Positions 42,531 to 52,131 are shown, counted from the first letter of the stretch. The stretch: 64,000 bases of DNA from Verrucomicrobiota bacterium (GCA_022711435.1 JAKLFB010000002.1:230830-294829), one strand, 5' to 3'. Numbers and translations: made by a program. Notes: generated by a model not told the origin, from the letters alone.

Positions 42531-44182
42531 ACGCCCACCGTCCCCCGGCCAATCAGCCCCTGCGAGAGTATTGCTGGCTGGCATGCCTGGCGCTCTGCCT
42601 GTTCCTGCCGTCCATCTGGAGCGAAACCAGTGTGACCGGAGGAGACGAATACCGGCTATCGCTCCGAACGCCCATCGAGATGGCCGAGCGCGGGCAGTGG
42701 CTGACGCCCTGGCTGGATGGCCAGCCGCGCCTCCAGAAGCCGCCGCTGCTCTATTGGGCGATCCTGGCCACCTACAAGACAGCCGGGATCCACCTCGCCT
42801 CCGCCCGGATCTGGGGTGTGCTGTCCGGAATCGGCCTGGTGGTGTTCACGGCGATGCTGGCGCGGCGGATCAATGGGCGCGACGGATGGCTGGCGGGCAT
42901 GCTGGCGCTGGGATCGGTCGGGGTTGCGGTCGAAGCGCGGCGGGCCATGCTCGACCTGCCGCTGGCCGCCTGGACGACCTTGGCGCTGTGGGCTTGGATC
43001 GGCTGGGTCCAGTCCGGACGGTGGCGCCAGGCCGCGGGCGCCGCGGCGGCCTTGGGCATGGCGTGCCTCGTCAAAGGCCCGGCCGGCCTCTGGTTCTTTC
43101 TGGCAGGAGCGATCGCCTTCCTGGCCGGATCCGGTCAGTGGCGGGTCCTGAAGCTGCGCTGGGTTCATCTGGCCGGGGGGCTGGCGGTGTGGCTGGCGGT
43201 GTCCCTGCCCTGGCCTCTGGCGATGTGGCGCCTTTGGCCCGAGGCATTCCAGGCCACGTTCGCCGCCGAAACCCAGGCGCGCGGGTTCGGCCAGATCCAG
43301 CTCAGCCCCCTGATCTCCGCCATCACGGGCGCCCTGGGATTGGTGTTCCCCTGGACACTGGTGGTCCTGGGAACCGTCATCGCCGCCCTCCGCATGCCCC
43401 GCCCCGAGCGCAATCCATACGCGTGGCTCTGGCTGTGGCTGGTCATCAGCGTCCTGCCATTTCTGGCGATGCGCACCTTCGAGCGCTACCTGCTGGCCAT
43501 CGTTCCGGTCCAGTGCATGCTGGCCGCCCGGTGGCTCGAAGACGACCCCGGGATGCTCCCGCGATTGGCGCTGCGCCTTTCGACGGTGTTGCTGGGAGGG
43601 GCGCTGCTCTTCTTTTGCGGGTTCGCGCTGTGGTTTCGGCTCGGATGGTTTTGGCCTGCGGCGGGCCTGGCGGTCGTGCTGTGGCTGGCGCTGGAGGCGT
43701 CTGGCCGATGCCGGCCCCGATGGCTGGCCGGGGGCGTCAGCGTGGGTCTGGCCGTCTTCCTGGGCGGCCTTTACCCCGCAATCGGCATCAACGCCCTGCC
43801 GGATCGCTTGGCGGAAACTATCGGCGGACGCACCGCATTCCAGTTCGCCAACAGCCAGCCATCGATGCTGTCCATGCGGCTGAAGACCAGCGTGCGGGAG
43901 CTGAGCCCGGCGGCCAAGGTGTTCGACTGGCCTGCGTTCGAGTCGGGAGCGGTGGTGTTCGTCGAGGCAAGCCGGCATGGTGAGTTCGCGGGGTGGCTGC
44001 AGCAGGAGAACCTCGAAGCCCAGGAGCTGGGGCGGTTTGCCACCTTCTATTCCAGAAAAGCCTGGATCCGATTTGCCCGGGCCGGGGCCAGCTGGGAGGA
44101 TTGGAAAGCAGCGGCCCGAGCCCGGTCCCTCGATGGGCTCAAGACCGGGTTCCAATACTATCGGGTCCGGTCCAGGATGTAG
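42527..44182 (+). CDS. GT39/ArnT-like membrane glycosyltransferase
   Basis: This 551-residue integral membrane protein belongs to the dolichyl/undecaprenyl-phosphate sugar transferase superfamily. The first loop after helix 1 carries GGDEYRLSLRTPIEM, in which the Asp-Glu pair is the conserved metal/donor motif. WLDGQPRLQKPPLLYWAILA is the second family signature, as in ArnT. About ten to eleven transmembrane helices and a soluble C-terminal periplasmic domain (about residues 430-551) follow. It should move a sugar from a lipid carrier to lipid A, protein or another envelope acceptor. The start is at an ATGA overlap with the WYL regulator gene. Confidence 0.88.
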   Translation: MNAHRPPANQPLREYCWLACLALCLFLPSIWSETSVTGGDEYRLSLRTPIEMAERGQWLTPWLDGQPRLQKPPLLYWAILATYKTAGIHLASARIWGVLSGIGLVVFTAMLARRINGRDGWLAGMLALGSVGVAVEARRAMLDLPLAAWTTLALWAWIGWVQSGRWRQAAGAAAALGMACLVKGPAGLWFFLAGAIAFLAGSGQWRVLKLRWVHLAGGLAVWLAVSLPWPLAMWRLWPEAFQATFAAETQARGFGQIQLSPLISAITGALGLVFPWTLVVLGTVIAALRMPRPERNPYAWLWLWLVISVLPFLAMRTFERYLLAIVPVQCMLAARWLEDDPGMLPRLALRLSTVLLGGALLFFCGFALWFRLGWFWPAAGLAVVLWLALEASGRCRPRWLAGGVSVGLAVFLGGLYPAIGINALPDRLAETIGGRTAFQFANSQPSMLSMRLKTSVRELSPAAKVFDWPAFESGAVVFVEASRHGEFAGWLQQENLEAQELGRFATFYSRKAWIRFARAGASWEDWKAAARARSLDGLKTGFQYYRVRSRM

Positions 44183-44205
44183 GCCCGGCGCCGAGACCAC
44201 GATTC

Positions 44206-45411
44206 ATGAGACCGGGGCAGATCATCTCCAGGCGCCGGGCGATCGCGGCGGCGATGGTGGCTGCCGTGTTTGCCGCCGCTGCCTGCCGCAGCGGGCGCGA
44301 CGCGGCTCCCGCTGTCGATGGCTTCATTGTCCCGGCCGCGCCCGCCCCGGCGCCCAGCACGGCTGAACCCTGGTCGGCATCTCAATTCATCTCCGAGAGC
44401 GCCGACGCCTTGCAGGTCCACGCGTCGAGCCTGGCCGAGCTGCCCGATGGCCGGCTTGTTGCGGCATGGTACGGGGGCACCCGGGAGGGAGCGCGCGACG
44501 TGTCCGTTTACCTCAGCCGACAGTCCAGGGATGGGGGCGCGGCGTGGGAGCGGCCGTGGGTTGCCGTCGCGCCGGAGGCGGTGCGGATCGAGCTGGGGCG
44601 CCCGATTCGGAAGCTGGGCAACCCCCTGATCTGGGCCGGCGGCGAAGGCAAGCTGCATCTGCTCTTCGTGACCGTGTCGTTTGGAGGCTGGGCCTGCAGC
44701 TCGTTGAACCTGAAGACGTCCGAGGACGAAGGCCGCACCTGGTCCGCCGCGCGAAGGCTCGTCTTGAGCCCGCTTTTCAACATCAGTGAGCTGGTCCGCA
44801 ACGCGCCGGTCCCGGTCGTTCCCGCGGGATGGGCAATCCCGATCTATCATGAGATGGCCGGCAAGTACCCCGAACTGCTCGAGCTGAGCGAAGGCCCGCT
44901 CCCCGGCGAATGGCGCTGGGCCAAACGCAGGATCGCAGGCGGACGATCATGGATACAGCCCGCGATTGCGGTCACCGGCCCGCAAACTGCCGTCGCCGCC
45001 TTCAGGAGCTGCGGGCCCGAACGGCGCATGGCGGTCGCGCACACGGCGGATGCTGGAGGGACATGGTCGGCACCGGCCCCAACCCAATTGCCCAACCCGG
45101 ACGCCGCCGTGGCGGTCGTTTCCCTGGCGGCGGACGAGCTGATCGCGGCTTACAACGATTCGACGGGCGACCGGGAGAACCTCGCCCTGGCGATCTCGAG
45201 GGACCAAGGCGCAACCTGGCGCCGGATCGAACTCGTGGAATCGGAATCCGGCTGCGAGTTCTCCTACCCGTCGCTGCTGGCCAGCCGCGATGGCAAGGTC
45301 CACCTCGCCTACACGTGGAAGCGCGAAAGGATCAAGCATTTCGCGTTCAACCTGGCCTGGCTGGCCCAGCGGGAGCAGGAACAGGGGGAGGCTCCCGGGG
45401 GTGCGCCATGA
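44206..45411 (+). CDS. Sialidase-like BNR-repeat lipoprotein
   Basis: This 401-residue protein has an N-terminal export signal whose cysteine (VFAAAACRSG) fits a lipobox. The mature part is a six-bladed propeller of the BNR_2/predicted neuraminidase type, with Asp-box motifs SEDEGRTWS, TADAGGTWS and SRDQGATWR. LPDGRLVAAWYGGTREGARD matches the family's N-terminal blade, where the glycosidase arginine triad begins. True sialidase activity is uncertain. Many members act on other sugars or have no assigned function. It follows the GT39 gene by 23 bases and overlaps a membrane-protein gene (ATGA) that commonly accompanies this family. Confidence 0.82.
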   Translation: MRPGQIISRRRAIAAAMVAAVFAAAACRSGRDAAPAVDGFIVPAAPAPAPSTAEPWSASQFISESADALQVHASSLAELPDGRLVAAWYGGTREGARDVSVYLSRQSRDGGAAWERPWVAVAPEAVRIELGRPIRKLGNPLIWAGGEGKLHLLFVTVSFGGWACSSLNLKTSEDEGRTWSAARRLVLSPLFNISELVRNAPVPVVPAGWAIPIYHEMAGKYPELLELSEGPLPGEWRWAKRRIAGGRSWIQPAIAVTGPQTAVAAFRSCGPERRMAVAHTADAGGTWSAPAPTQLPNPDAAVAVVSLAADELIAAYNDSTGDRENLALAISRDQGATWRRIELVESESGCEFSYPSLLASRDGKVHLAYTWKRERIKHFAFNLAWLAQREQEQGEAPGGAP

Positions 45412-46001
45412 GATCGGCCCTGGCATGGCTCTATCCATGGTTGTTCCCCGTGCTGGCCTGCACGTGGATCGGCCAGGTTCTTCTGGTCGGCTGGACAGGC
45501 CGCCGGCTGCCCCGCTGGTCGCTGCCGCCCGCCATGATTCTCCTGGCCGGCATTCTGGCCATCCCGGCAGGCGGTCTGCCCCTGGCCCGATGGCTGGCGC
45601 CAATCACAGGCCATGTCTCCCCCGTGCTGCTGGGATTGATGGCGATCGGCGTCCTGACGCGAGGAGGCGCGGACCTTGGGTGGGGAAGGAACGAGTGGGG
45701 CGCGGCCTGGGGGTTCGGCCTCCTGGCCAGCCTCGCGCTGTATCCGTGGGCGCTGGGCTGGTCCGCCCATGATCCGTATGCGTGGGGATGGGAGCCGGCC
45801 TGGCCCTGGGCCGTTGCCGGCATTGGCGGGGCCGCCTTGGCGATCGCCGGTAATCGCTTCGCGGTCGTCCTCGCCTTGGCGCCGATAGTCTTCCTGGCTG
45901 GCGGACTCGAATCGGCCAACGCCTGGGATTACTTCATCGATCCGATCTACGGCGCGGTTTCGGTGGCTGGCCTGGTCCGCTGGAAGCTCCGGGGCGCCTG
46001 A
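45408..46001 (+). CDS. Small integral membrane protein, partner of the sialidase-like gene
   Basis: This 197-residue protein has about six hydrophobic helices (LYPWLFPVLACTWIGQVLL, GAAWGFGLLASLALYPWALG, FAVVLALAPIVFLAGGLE). Conserved-looking polar sites lie in loops (SAHDPYAWGWEP, NAWDYFIDPIYG). I do not recognise a function. It is translated from an ATG overlapping the stop of the sialidase-like gene, which argues that the two products work together at the envelope. The gene ends 65 bases before the OPT transporter gene. Confidence 0.7.
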   Translation: MRSALAWLYPWLFPVLACTWIGQVLLVGWTGRRLPRWSLPPAMILLAGILAIPAGGLPLARWLAPITGHVSPVLLGLMAIGVLTRGGADLGWGRNEWGAAWGFGLLASLALYPWALGWSAHDPYAWGWEPAWPWAVAGIGGAALAIAGNRFAVVLALAPIVFLAGGLESANAWDYFIDPIYGAVSVAGLVRWKLRGA

Positions 46002-46066
46002 CCCGCGGCGCGCCGGAATTTCGGGCTTGTCTTTCCCCTTGCTTTCCTGGATGGGAATGCAGCCAT

Positions 46067-47974
46067 ATGGCGCTGCAGCATCTCACCGACGAGCAGGTCC
46101 GCACCTGGACGCTGGCCCAGAAAGATCGCTGGTGGAAGGAGAACGTCTGGCGCGGCAACATGCCCCAGCTCACGCTCCGGTCCGCGCTGACCGGGATGAT
46201 GCTCGGCGGGCTGCTCTCCCTTACCAACCTCTACGTCGGCGCCAAAACCGGCTGGACACTCGGCGTCGGCATCACATCCGTCATCCTGGCCTTTGCATTG
46301 TTCAAGGTCCTCGAGCGGCTCGGCCTGGCGAACGAATTCACCGTGCTCGAGAACAACTGCATGCAGTCGATCGCCACCGCCGCCGGCTACATGACCGCCC
46401 CGATGATCTCCTCGCTGGCCGCTTACATGATGGTCACCCACTCGATCCTGCCTCGGACCATCACGCTGATGTGGGTCATCGCCATCGCCCTGCTCGGCGT
46501 CCTGTTCGCCTTCCCCCTCAAGCGCCGGTTCATCAATGACGAGCAGCATCCCTTCCCCGAAGGCCGCGCCGCCGGCATCGTCATGGACGCCCTCCACACC
46601 GGCGACGCCCAGTCCGGCCTGTTCAAGGCCCGGATCCTCGCCATCAGCGGCGGGCTCTCCGCCCTCGTCAAGATCTGGACCAGCGCCGCCATCATGGAGA
46701 AGCTCCAGCTCGGATTCCTCGCCTTCCCCCAATACGTCGACTCCTGGATCTACCGCCTCGGAACCCTCCGCGCCCTCGGGACCGACCTGCGCGAGCTCAC
46801 CGTCCGCATCGAGTCGGACTTCGTCATGATGGCCGCCGGCGGATTGATGGGGATTCGCACCGGCGTCTCCCTCATGGCCGGCGCGGCCCTCAACTACCTG
46901 GTCCTGGCGCCCTGGATGATCGCGCGCGGCGACATCCCCGCCACCGTCACCGACGGCGTCGCCCATTACGGATTCCGCGCCATCACCGTCTGGTCGCTCT
47001 GGTGCGGCGTGGCCATCATGACCACCTCGTCGCTGCTGGCCTTCTTCGCGCGGCCCCAGATCCTGGTCAGCGCCTTCCGGGGATTGTTCCGGCGCACCCC
47101 GGCGGGGGCCGGCCAGGATGTCCTCAAAGACATCGAGCTGCCGATGTCCGTGTTCGTGGTCGGGATCCCCCTGGTGGGCGGTCTGGTCGTTGTGCTGGCC
47201 AAGCTCTTTTTTGGCGTCGCCATCTGGCAGGGGATCCTGGCGATCCCGCTGATCTTCATCTTCACCCTCATCGCGGTCAACTCGACGGCGCTGACGTCCA
47301 TCACCCCCACCGGCGCGCTCGGCAAGCTCACGCAGCTGACCTACGGCGTCCTGGCCCCGGGCAACATCCGAACCAACCTCGTCACCGCCAGCATCACCGG
47401 CGAGGTCGCCGGAAACGCCTCGAACCTCCTCATGGACATCAAGCCCGGCTACATGCTCGGCGCCAAACCCCGCCAGCAGGCCGTCGGCCACGTGCTGGGC
47501 ATCATCGCCGGCGCCTTCGTGGCCGTCCCCGTCTTCTACCTGGTGTTCCTCGCGCGCGGCCCCGAGAACCTCGTCAACGACCAATACCCGATGCCCAGCG
47601 CCGTGGTGTGGAAGGCCGTGGCGGAGATCTTGACCCGAGGGCTGGATCAACTGGCCGTCTCCGCCCGGTGGGCCGCCCTGGCCGGAGCCGTGATCGGGAT
47701 CGGCCTCGAGCTGGCCCGGCTCCTGACCCGGGGCCGGTTCTGGCTCTCGGGCGTCGGCATCGGCCTCGCCTTCGTGATCCCGTTCTACAACAGCCTCTCC
47801 ATGTTCCTCGGCGCCCTCTTCTTCTGGATCGCCTCGAGAAAATGGCGCGACACCCGCCTCCTCCTCCATCGCGTGTTTGTCGAAAACCTCGAGCCCGTCT
47901 GCGCCGGCGTCATCGCCGGCGGCGCCCTCATGGGCATCCTCGTCACCTTGGTCGAGGTGTTTCTGATCGATTAA
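46067..47974 (+). CDS. OPT-family oligopeptide (or metal-chelate) transporter
   Basis: This 635-residue transporter has about 14-16 hydrophobic helices and the conserved OPT starts TLRSALTGMMLGGLLSLTNLYVGAKTGWT and PFPEGRAAGIVMDALH. Repeated Gly-rich helices such as GLMGIRTGVSLMAGAALNYL are typical. Bacterial OPT proteins import oligopeptides or siderophore-like chelates with protons, and the substrate cannot be read from sequence. The length and features are complete. A weak RBS precedes ATG 46067 and the open frame upstream is short. It appears monocistronic. Confidence 0.9.
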   Translation: MALQHLTDEQVRTWTLAQKDRWWKENVWRGNMPQLTLRSALTGMMLGGLLSLTNLYVGAKTGWTLGVGITSVILAFALFKVLERLGLANEFTVLENNCMQSIATAAGYMTAPMISSLAAYMMVTHSILPRTITLMWVIAIALLGVLFAFPLKRRFINDEQHPFPEGRAAGIVMDALHTGDAQSGLFKARILAISGGLSALVKIWTSAAIMEKLQLGFLAFPQYVDSWIYRLGTLRALGTDLRELTVRIESDFVMMAAGGLMGIRTGVSLMAGAALNYLVLAPWMIARGDIPATVTDGVAHYGFRAITVWSLWCGVAIMTTSSLLAFFARPQILVSAFRGLFRRTPAGAGQDVLKDIELPMSVFVVGIPLVGGLVVVLAKLFFGVAIWQGILAIPLIFIFTLIAVNSTALTSITPTGALGKLTQLTYGVLAPGNIRTNLVTASITGEVAGNASNLLMDIKPGYMLGAKPRQQAVGHVLGIIAGAFVAVPVFYLVFLARGPENLVNDQYPMPSAVVWKAVAEILTRGLDQLAVSARWAALAGAVIGIGLELARLLTRGRFWLSGVGIGLAFVIPFYNSLSMFLGALFFWIASRKWRDTRLLLHRVFVENLEPVCAGVIAGGALMGILVTLVEVFLID

Positions 47975-48100
47975 AACCCCGGAAAGACGATCCCGCCCCC
48001 CCGGCCGACTCGCGCCCGGAAGCTGTCCCGTTCTTTGCCGCCAGCCTGTCCCTCCCCTTGACAGGCCGGCCGTTCTGTGACATTTATGGTGTGAATTTTT

Positions 48101-48820
48101 ATGCATGTAATATATTTTAACACGAAGACACCATCCATTCGACCGATCGTCCATCGTTCTGCTGTGCTCGGTTGGTTTGCCATGGCCGCTGTCGCCGCCC
48201 AAGCCCAGATCTTTCTCGATGGCGTCTACGATTTCACGGGCACGCCCGGCTCCCTCGCCGCCACGGAGAACACCCCCTACATTGAATACTCGAGCGTCAT
48301 CACCACAGGCCTGACCCAAGATCCGACACCGGCTAACATCCTGAGCCTGTCGGGTTTCAATGCGGCCGGCGGTGGCGGCGCCACGCCCTACACCGGCGAC
48401 CATATCAAGATCGTCCTGACCGCCACCGAACTCCTTTACGACCTCGAGCTCTACAGCGTCACGTTCCGAGCAGGCCGGTCGCACATGCAGTTCCCTCAAA
48501 ACGTCGTCGTCGAGTTCTGGGCGGATACCGGATCGGGATTGTCCTTGCGCCAGACGAGCGCGGCGCTCGCTCTCAACAAATCGACCTCGCCCTCCAACAA
48601 CAATGTGGGCGGCCTGTATACGTTCGATTTCAATAACCTCTCCGGGATTCGAACCGCCGAGATCCGATTCTATGTGACATCCAAAGACACTCCGGGCGGC
48701 CAATTCGTCTACTTCGACCAGATCAGCGTGGCCGGAGCGGTGCCCGAGCCCTCGAGTCTGGGGTTGGCCACCGCGCTGCTTTTGATTGGCTTCCAGATCC
48801 ATAAGCGATCCAGATCGTGA
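48101..48820 (+). CDS. PEP-CTERM sorting-signal surface protein
   Basis: This 239-residue exported protein has a hydrophobic N-terminal signal (VLGWFAMAAVAAQAQIF). The beta-sandwich-like body contains VVVEFWADTGSGLSLRQ and AEIRFYVTSKDTPGGQFVYF. It ends with the sorting signal VPEPSSLGLATALLLIGFQI followed by basic residues, the recognition site of exosortase. Such proteins are displayed on or released from the cell surface, often with exopolysaccharide. The upstream 130 bases carry TTGACA at 48058 without a convincing -10. No exosortase gene is in the window. Confidence 0.85.
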   Translation: MHVIYFNTKTPSIRPIVHRSAVLGWFAMAAVAAQAQIFLDGVYDFTGTPGSLAATENTPYIEYSSVITTGLTQDPTPANILSLSGFNAAGGGGATPYTGDHIKIVLTATELLYDLELYSVTFRAGRSHMQFPQNVVVEFWADTGSGLSLRQTSAALALNKSTSPSNNNVGGLYTFDFNNLSGIRTAEIRFYVTSKDTPGGQFVYFDQISVAGAVPEPSSLGLATALLLIGFQIHKRSRS

Positions 48821-48918
48821 CAGGTCGATAGCCAAAGCCAGAAGGCAATGGACAAGCGAGATCCGCAGTCCATGATGGCAAGTGCGGTGTGGGCCGCGGC
48901 TGGGATCCGACGCCCGAA

Positions 48919-49431
48919 TCAGACAGCTTTTTCGACGGATCCGGCGCTCGCGCCGATCGCGCCGGTCCCGCGCAGATGCTCCTCGAGCCGGTCCAGATAC
49001 GGATGCTGCGTGACCTTGAGCAGGAGCTTCGCTTGCGGAATGGTGAAAAAGGAGGCTCGATCCATCTCCGGGTAGCTCCGATACCGGCCTGATCCCGGCG
49101 GTATCTCGATCTGAAACCGCATGCTCTTGAATGCCTTCGGAGCATCGCACTCCCCTTCAAAGGCCCATGCGTGAACAATCTTGCCGCCCTTCTGCCGAAT
49201 CCAGCCTAACGGGATGAAAGGGCCGTGCGGGACAATCCCCACCTCTTCCTGGAATTCCCGAATCGCCGCCTCGAGCAGGCTCTCCTCCGGCTCCACTCCG
49301 CCCTTGGGAATGCTCCACGTGTCCGAGTTCCGATGCCGAAAGAACGGCCCTCCGGGATGGGCCAGGAACACCTCCAGCCGCCCCTGGCATATCCGGTACA
49401 TCAATAAGCCTGAGCTAACGCTTTTCGGCAC
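48919..49431 (-). CDS. NUDIX hydrolase
   Basis: This 170-residue protein has the full Nudix box GGVEPEESLLEAAIREFQEE followed by VGI, whose glutamates bind magnesium. The start SSGLLMYRICQGRLEVFLAHPGGP and WSIPKGG are typical of diadenosine-polyphosphate or nucleotide-diphosphate hydrolases of the Ap4A/MutT type. A GTG at 49431 is the start, since no ATG lies within the conserved N-terminus. The C-terminal 20 residues after LDRLEEHLRGT are low in complexity. It is convergent with the PEP-CTERM gene and divergent from the HerA-like gene. Confidence 0.9.
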   Translation of the reverse strand: MPKSVSSGLLMYRICQGRLEVFLAHPGGPFFRHRNSDTWSIPKGGVEPEESLLEAAIREFQEEVGIVPHGPFIPLGWIRQKGGKIVHAWAFEGECDAPKAFKSMRFQIEIPPGSGRYRSYPEMDRASFFTIPQAKLLLKVTQHPYLDRLEEHLRGTGAIGASAGSVEKAV

Positions 49432-49598
49432 AATCAGTCCTTCAACCGTTATTGATCATGGGTCAAAAACGGAATTTTTTCAAGTCTTATGGCTGGCGGG
49501 GCAGTGTTGGATCATTGACACAGGCGCGGCGGGCGGTACTCTGCTCTGCAGACGAACAAAACCGGGTTGCGGGAGCGGCCCGGACATCTTGCGAAGCC

Positions 49599-52088
49599 AT
49601 GCAGAACTACGAGAAGCTGGGGCTGTTTTACCTGGGCCGGCGGCGCGAGCCGGGCACGCATCAATCGGGGCCGGAGACGCTGCTGTTCGACGCTCGAGAT
49701 CTGGTCACGCACGGCCTGCTGGTGGGCATGACCGGCAGCGGGAAGACAGGGTTGGGGATCACTCTGCTCGAGGAGGCGGCCATCGACGGCATCCCCGCCC
49801 TGGTCATCGATCCCAAGGGGGACCTGGGCAACCTGCTGCTGACCTTTCCGGATCTGCGCCCGTCGGATTTTGCGCCCTGGGTGGATCCGGAGGAGGCGCG
49901 GCGGCAGGGGATGGAGGCCGACGCGTTTGCGACACAGCAAGCGGAGCGATGGCGCGCCGGCCTGGCGCGATGGGACCAGGACGGCGATCGCATCCGCCGG
50001 CTGCAGGAGGCGGCCGAGGTCGCCCTGTACACGCCCGGCAGCAGCGCCGGCCTGCCGCTGTCGCTGTTCGGCTCGCTGGCCCCGCCCCCTCCCGAGGTGA
50101 TCGAGGACACCGAGCTCGAACAGGAACATGTCGAGTCAACCGTGGCCGGCCTCTTCGGCCTGGCCGGCCTGACGGCGGATCCGGTCCAGGACCGCGCGGC
50201 GATCCTGGTGGCCCAGCTTCTGCGGCATCATTGGCGCCAGGAGCAAGCCCCCGAGCTCGGCGCGCTGATCCAGCAGATCCAGACCCCGCCCTTCGCGCGA
50301 ATGGGGGTGATGGATCTCGAGACGTTTTATCCGGCTCGAGAGCGGTTCGAGCTGGCGCTGCGTTTCAACCAGATGCTGGCTTCGCCCGGCTTCGCCCGCT
50401 GGGGCGAAGGCGACCCGCTGGATATCCAGCGCCTGCTCTACACGGCGGCGGGCCGGCCCCGGATCGCGATCCTCTCGATCGCCCACCTCGGCGACGCCGA
50501 GCGCCAGTGGGTGGTCACCCTGATCCTGAATCGCGTCCGGGCCTGGATGCGAACCCAATCGGGGACCAGCAGCCTGCGCGCTCTGCTTTACATGGACGAG
50601 ATTTTCGGGTTCTTCCCGCCGGTCGCCAACCCGCCCGCCAAGCGTCCGCTGCTCTATCTGCTCAAGCAAGCCCGCGCCTTCGGTCTGGGAGTGGTGCTGG
50701 CCACGCAGAATCCGGTCGATCTCGATTACAAGGGCCTGGCCAACATCGGCTCCTGGTTCATCGGCCGGCTCCAGACCGAGCGCGACCAGGCCCGCGTCCT
50801 CGAAGGCCTCGAAGGCGCCGCCACTGCTCAGGGTGCCCGCTTCGACCGCGCCGCTTTCGAGCGCCTCCTGGCCGGGCTCGATCCCCGCGTGTTTCTCCTC
50901 CACAGCGTCCACGAGGATGAGCCGGCCCTCTTCGAATGCCGCTGGGCGATGTCCTACCTGCGCGGCCCCCTCTCCCGGGCTCAGATCAAGGCCTTGATCG
51001 ACCCGCTCCGGCCGGGCGCAACCGCGGCCGCCGCCGCAGCCGCTCAGCCGCCCCCAGCCGTCCCCGCTCCACCGCCGCCCGCGCCGCTGCCTGCCGCCCC
51101 GCCCGCGCAACCGCCCGCCGCTGCCTCCGGGATCGGCCTCGGCGCCGGGCTCGCCGCCGCTGCCGGCGGAAGACCCGTGATGCCTGCCGGCGTGCCCCAG
51201 TATTTCGCGCCGTTGCAGGCCAATCCCCGCACAGGCCAGCGGCTCGTTTACGAGCCGCGCCTGTTGGGGCATGGACAGGCGCGGTTCGCCGATGCCAAGG
51301 CTCGAATCGATCACCTGATCGAGGTGACCGTCATGGCGCCTTTCCAGGAAGGGCCTTTGCCGGTCGATTGGGCCGCGGCGGAGGAGATCGATCTGGCCGT
51401 GGGCGCGTTGCGGACCGAGCCCGCAGCCGGCGAGTTTGCCCCCTGCCCGGCCGCCGCAGGCCAGCCGAAGAACTACGCGCTCTGGACCCGCGATTTCGAG
51501 CAGTGGATTTGCGACCATCGCCGGCTGTCGCTGCTCGCCTCTCCCGAACGAGGCATGGTCTCCAAGCCGGGCGAGGAGGAACGCGATTTCCGGATCCGAC
51601 TGCAGCAGGCGGTGCGCGAGCAGCGCGACGAGGCCGTCGAAAAGCTCCGGAGGAAATACGCTCCGAAGACGGCCGCCCTCGAGGAGCGCCTGCGCCGGGC
51701 CGAGCAGGCTCGCGATCGCGAGGCCGGCCAGGCCCGCCAGGCGAAAATGCAGACCGTTCTCTCGCTGGGCTCGACGCTGCTCGGCGCATTTGTCGGCCGC
51801 AAGGCTGTCTCGCTGGGCACGCTCTCCCGCGCGACCACCGCGGCGCGCGGCGTCGGCCGCCAGATGCAGCAGGCCGGCGACGTCGCCCGCGCCGAGGAGA
51901 CCATCGAGGCCATCCAGCAGAAGCTGCGCGACCTCGAAGCCGAGCTCGAGGCCGAGATCGAAAAGCTCGCTGCCGCCCACGATCCGTCCTCCGAGACGCT
52001 CGAGAGGATCGAGCTGCGCCCGAGCCGCGCGCAGGTGACCGTGCGGCTGGTAGCCCTGGTCTGGATCCCCCGGCTCCGCGATTCCTGA
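49599..52088 (+). CDS. HerA/FtsK-like ATPase with C-terminal coiled coil
   Basis: This 829-residue P-loop ATPase of the HerA/FtsK superfamily has Walker A LVGMTGSGKTGLGITLL (about residue 42), LVIDPKGDLGNLLLTFPD and Walker B LLYMDEIFGFFPP (about 330). GLGVVLATQNPVDLDYKGLANIG is its sensor region. A Pro/Ala-rich linker (about 470-520) leads to a charged coiled-coil part (EKLRRKYAPKTAALEERLRR, DLEAELEAEIEKLAAAHDP). A helical Gly-rich segment between them (GSTLLGAFVGRKAVSLG) could be membrane-associated. DNA-pumping or protein-complex roles are known for the superfamily, but no partner nuclease (NurA/DUF) is encoded beside it. ATG 49599 precedes the family-like MQNYEKLGLFYLGR. An upstream in-frame extension is unlikely. 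Confidence 0.8.
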   Translation: MQNYEKLGLFYLGRRREPGTHQSGPETLLFDARDLVTHGLLVGMTGSGKTGLGITLLEEAAIDGIPALVIDPKGDLGNLLLTFPDLRPSDFAPWVDPEEARRQGMEADAFATQQAERWRAGLARWDQDGDRIRRLQEAAEVALYTPGSSAGLPLSLFGSLAPPPPEVIEDTELEQEHVESTVAGLFGLAGLTADPVQDRAAILVAQLLRHHWRQEQAPELGALIQQIQTPPFARMGVMDLETFYPARERFELALRFNQMLASPGFARWGEGDPLDIQRLLYTAAGRPRIAILSIAHLGDAERQWVVTLILNRVRAWMRTQSGTSSLRALLYMDEIFGFFPPVANPPAKRPLLYLLKQARAFGLGVVLATQNPVDLDYKGLANIGSWFIGRLQTERDQARVLEGLEGAATAQGARFDRAAFERLLAGLDPRVFLLHSVHEDEPALFECRWAMSYLRGPLSRAQIKALIDPLRPGATAAAAAAAQPPPAVPAPPPPAPLPAAPPAQPPAAASGIGLGAGLAAAAGGRPVMPAGVPQYFAPLQANPRTGQRLVYEPRLLGHGQARFADAKARIDHLIEVTVMAPFQEGPLPVDWAAAEEIDLAVGALRTEPAAGEFAPCPAAAGQPKNYALWTRDFEQWICDHRRLSLLASPERGMVSKPGEEERDFRIRLQQAVREQRDEAVEKLRRKYAPKTAALEERLRRAEQARDREAGQARQAKMQTVLSLGSTLLGAFVGRKAVSLGTLSRATTAARGVGRQMQQAGDVARAEETIEAIQQKLRDLEAELEAEIEKLAAAHDPSSETLERIELRPSRAQVTVRLVALVWIPRLRDS

Positions 52089-52102
52089 GCCCGCTCATCT
52101 CT

Positions 52103-52131
52103 TTGACAGGCCCGCCGCGGCGCGCCAAGTT
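52103..52131 (+). promoter_or_regulatory. Possible promoter upstream of amrS
   Basis: A perfect TTGACA at 52103-52108 is followed after 17 bases by CAAGTT, a poor -10. The sequence TTGACAGGCC also occurs at 48058 and, with one change, at the promoter at 15860, so the -35 part may be real. Confidence 0.3.

Noticed and set aside
48058..48087. Promoter of the PEP-CTERM gene
   Set aside because: TTGACA is perfect but no acceptable -10 lies at 16-18 bases. It is mentioned with the gene but not listed.
45947..49150. 1067-codon open frame antisense to the OPT transporter and PEP-CTERM genes
   Set aside because: Extremely rich in Asp, Glu, Gly and His with no fold, and it mirrors the codon pattern of genuine plus-strand genes.
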